Assembly (NCBI GenBank): GCA_042091915.1
Contig: JBELGO010000088.1
Span: forward strand, 1-6,317
Source of the DNA: LSUCC0057 sp042091915
GTDB taxonomy: Bacteria; Pseudomonadota; Gammaproteobacteria; Pseudomonadales; Porticoccaceae
Direction: 5' to 3'
Length of the DNA: 6,317 nucleotides
The position numbers and the translations under genes were made by a program. The notes below the pieces were generated by a model, which worked only from the letters and a program-made list of their open reading frames with translations, made no database searches and had not been told where the DNA came from. Positions 5,957 through 6,317 of the stretch are shown piece by piece; position 1 is the stretch's first letter, and the number at the start of each line of letters is the position of its first letter.

Positions 5957-6317
5957 TCAATCCGTCGCTGCTTCGGCGAGGAAGTTTTCTACCAGCTGGC
6001 AGAAGCGGCCAGCCTGTTCTATCTGTGTCCAGTGGCCACAGCGGCCGAAGACATGCAGTTGCGCATCGTCTATCCAGTCAGCCAGTGTCAAACTGCTCTG
6101 CAGCGGAATGATCTGGTCCTCGCGACCATGTATTACCAGCGCGGGTAATTTCAGCGCTCTTATGTGGGCTTCGCTGCTGCTCAAAGCCTCAATCCAGCGC
6201 TGCCGCGGGGCGGGGAACATGGCGGCAAACGATGCCTGAAAGCCGGGCCGGATGCTGGCTTGGAAGCGCAGTTCAGCCAGCTCGTCGGTCACCAGACTGC
6301 GGTCATAGGCAAACAGG
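5957..6317 (-). CDS. dmpD: Meta-cleavage product hydrolase (alpha/beta hydrolase, DmpD/XylF/TodF/CumD type), N-terminus cut by window
   Basis: Only the last 119 residues are in the window. The frame stays open to the right edge, adding LFAYDRSL upstream of the GTG at 6292, so that GTG is internal and not a start. The enzyme cleaves a C-C bond in 2-hydroxymuconic semialdehyde or a 2-hydroxy-6-oxo-hexadienoate, releasing 2-hydroxypenta-2,4-dienoate and an acid. Visible family features are ELAELRFQASIRPGFQ, the FPAPRQRW block, HGREDQIIPL containing the catalytic Asp, and VFGRCGHWTQIE containing the catalytic His. The nucleophile serine and oxyanion region lie outside the window. The C-terminus is complete and ends with TGA at 5959-5957. 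The gene stands first in the visible operon, directly before the hydratase, as in dmp and related clusters. The family is secure; the natural substrate (semialdehyde versus alkyl or aryl ketone type) cannot be judged from this part, so the dmpD symbol is provisional. Confidence 0.92.
   Translation of the reverse strand, partial: LFAYDRSLVTDELAELRFQASIRPGFQASFAAMFPAPRQRWIEALSSSEAHIRALKLPALVIHGREDQIIPLQSSLTLADWIDDAQLHVFGRCGHWTQIEQAGRFCQLVENFLAEAATD

Noticed and set aside
6290..6292. GTG as the start of a short 111-residue hydrolase
   Set aside because: The frame continues to the window edge with conserved hydrolase sequence (LFAYDRSLVTDELAEL), so the gene is cut by the window and not truncated.

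Overview
The window is a tightly packed block of eight genes, all on the minus strand and so read from right to left. The first (right edge) and last (left edge) are cut by the window. The largest gap between genes is 33 bases, and there is no RNA gene, mobile element, CRISPR array or long non-coding stretch. Moderate GC content (roughly 50-55% by eye) and the strong likeness of the catabolic enzymes to the Pseudomonas dmp/xyl set suggest a Gammaproteobacterium, possibly a marine hydrocarbon or aromatic degrader. A Betaproteobacterium cannot be excluded. This placement is inference.

The right two thirds (about 6317-2362) encode the lower meta-cleavage pathway for catechol-type compounds. In transcription order these are a ring-fission-product hydrolase (DmpD/XylF/TodF type, C-terminal part only), 2-oxopent-4-enoate hydratase (DmpE type), 4-oxalocrotonate decarboxylase (DmpH type), acylating acetaldehyde dehydrogenase (DmpF type) and 4-hydroxy-2-oxovalerate aldolase (DmpG type). 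The hydrolase makes 2-hydroxypenta-2,4-dienoate directly from the ring-cleavage product. The decarboxylase reaches the same compound from 4-oxalocrotonate. The hydratase adds water to give 4-hydroxy-2-oxovalerate, the aldolase splits this to pyruvate and acetaldehyde, and the dehydrogenase turns acetaldehyde into acetyl-CoA. The gene order D-E-H-F-G differs from the classical dmp order D-E-F-G-H-I, and no tautomerase (DmpI/XylH) gene is present in the window.

The left third (about 2365-1) holds three genes that are not part of the textbook pathway but are joined to it without a break. The first is an ABM-domain protein with two C-terminal membrane segments, overlapping the aldolase gene by 4 bases. 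The second is an exported DUF1329 protein, overlapping the ABM gene by 8 bases. The third is the start of a thioredoxin-fold protein of the 2-hydroxychromene-2-carboxylate isomerase / DsbA-like (GST kappa) group. The overlaps suggest co-translation with the pathway, and this trailing trio is the least understood and most interesting part of the window. One possibility is that it serves substrate entry or cell-envelope handling of the aromatic compound, plus an extra isomerisation step for a bicyclic substrate. That is inference only.
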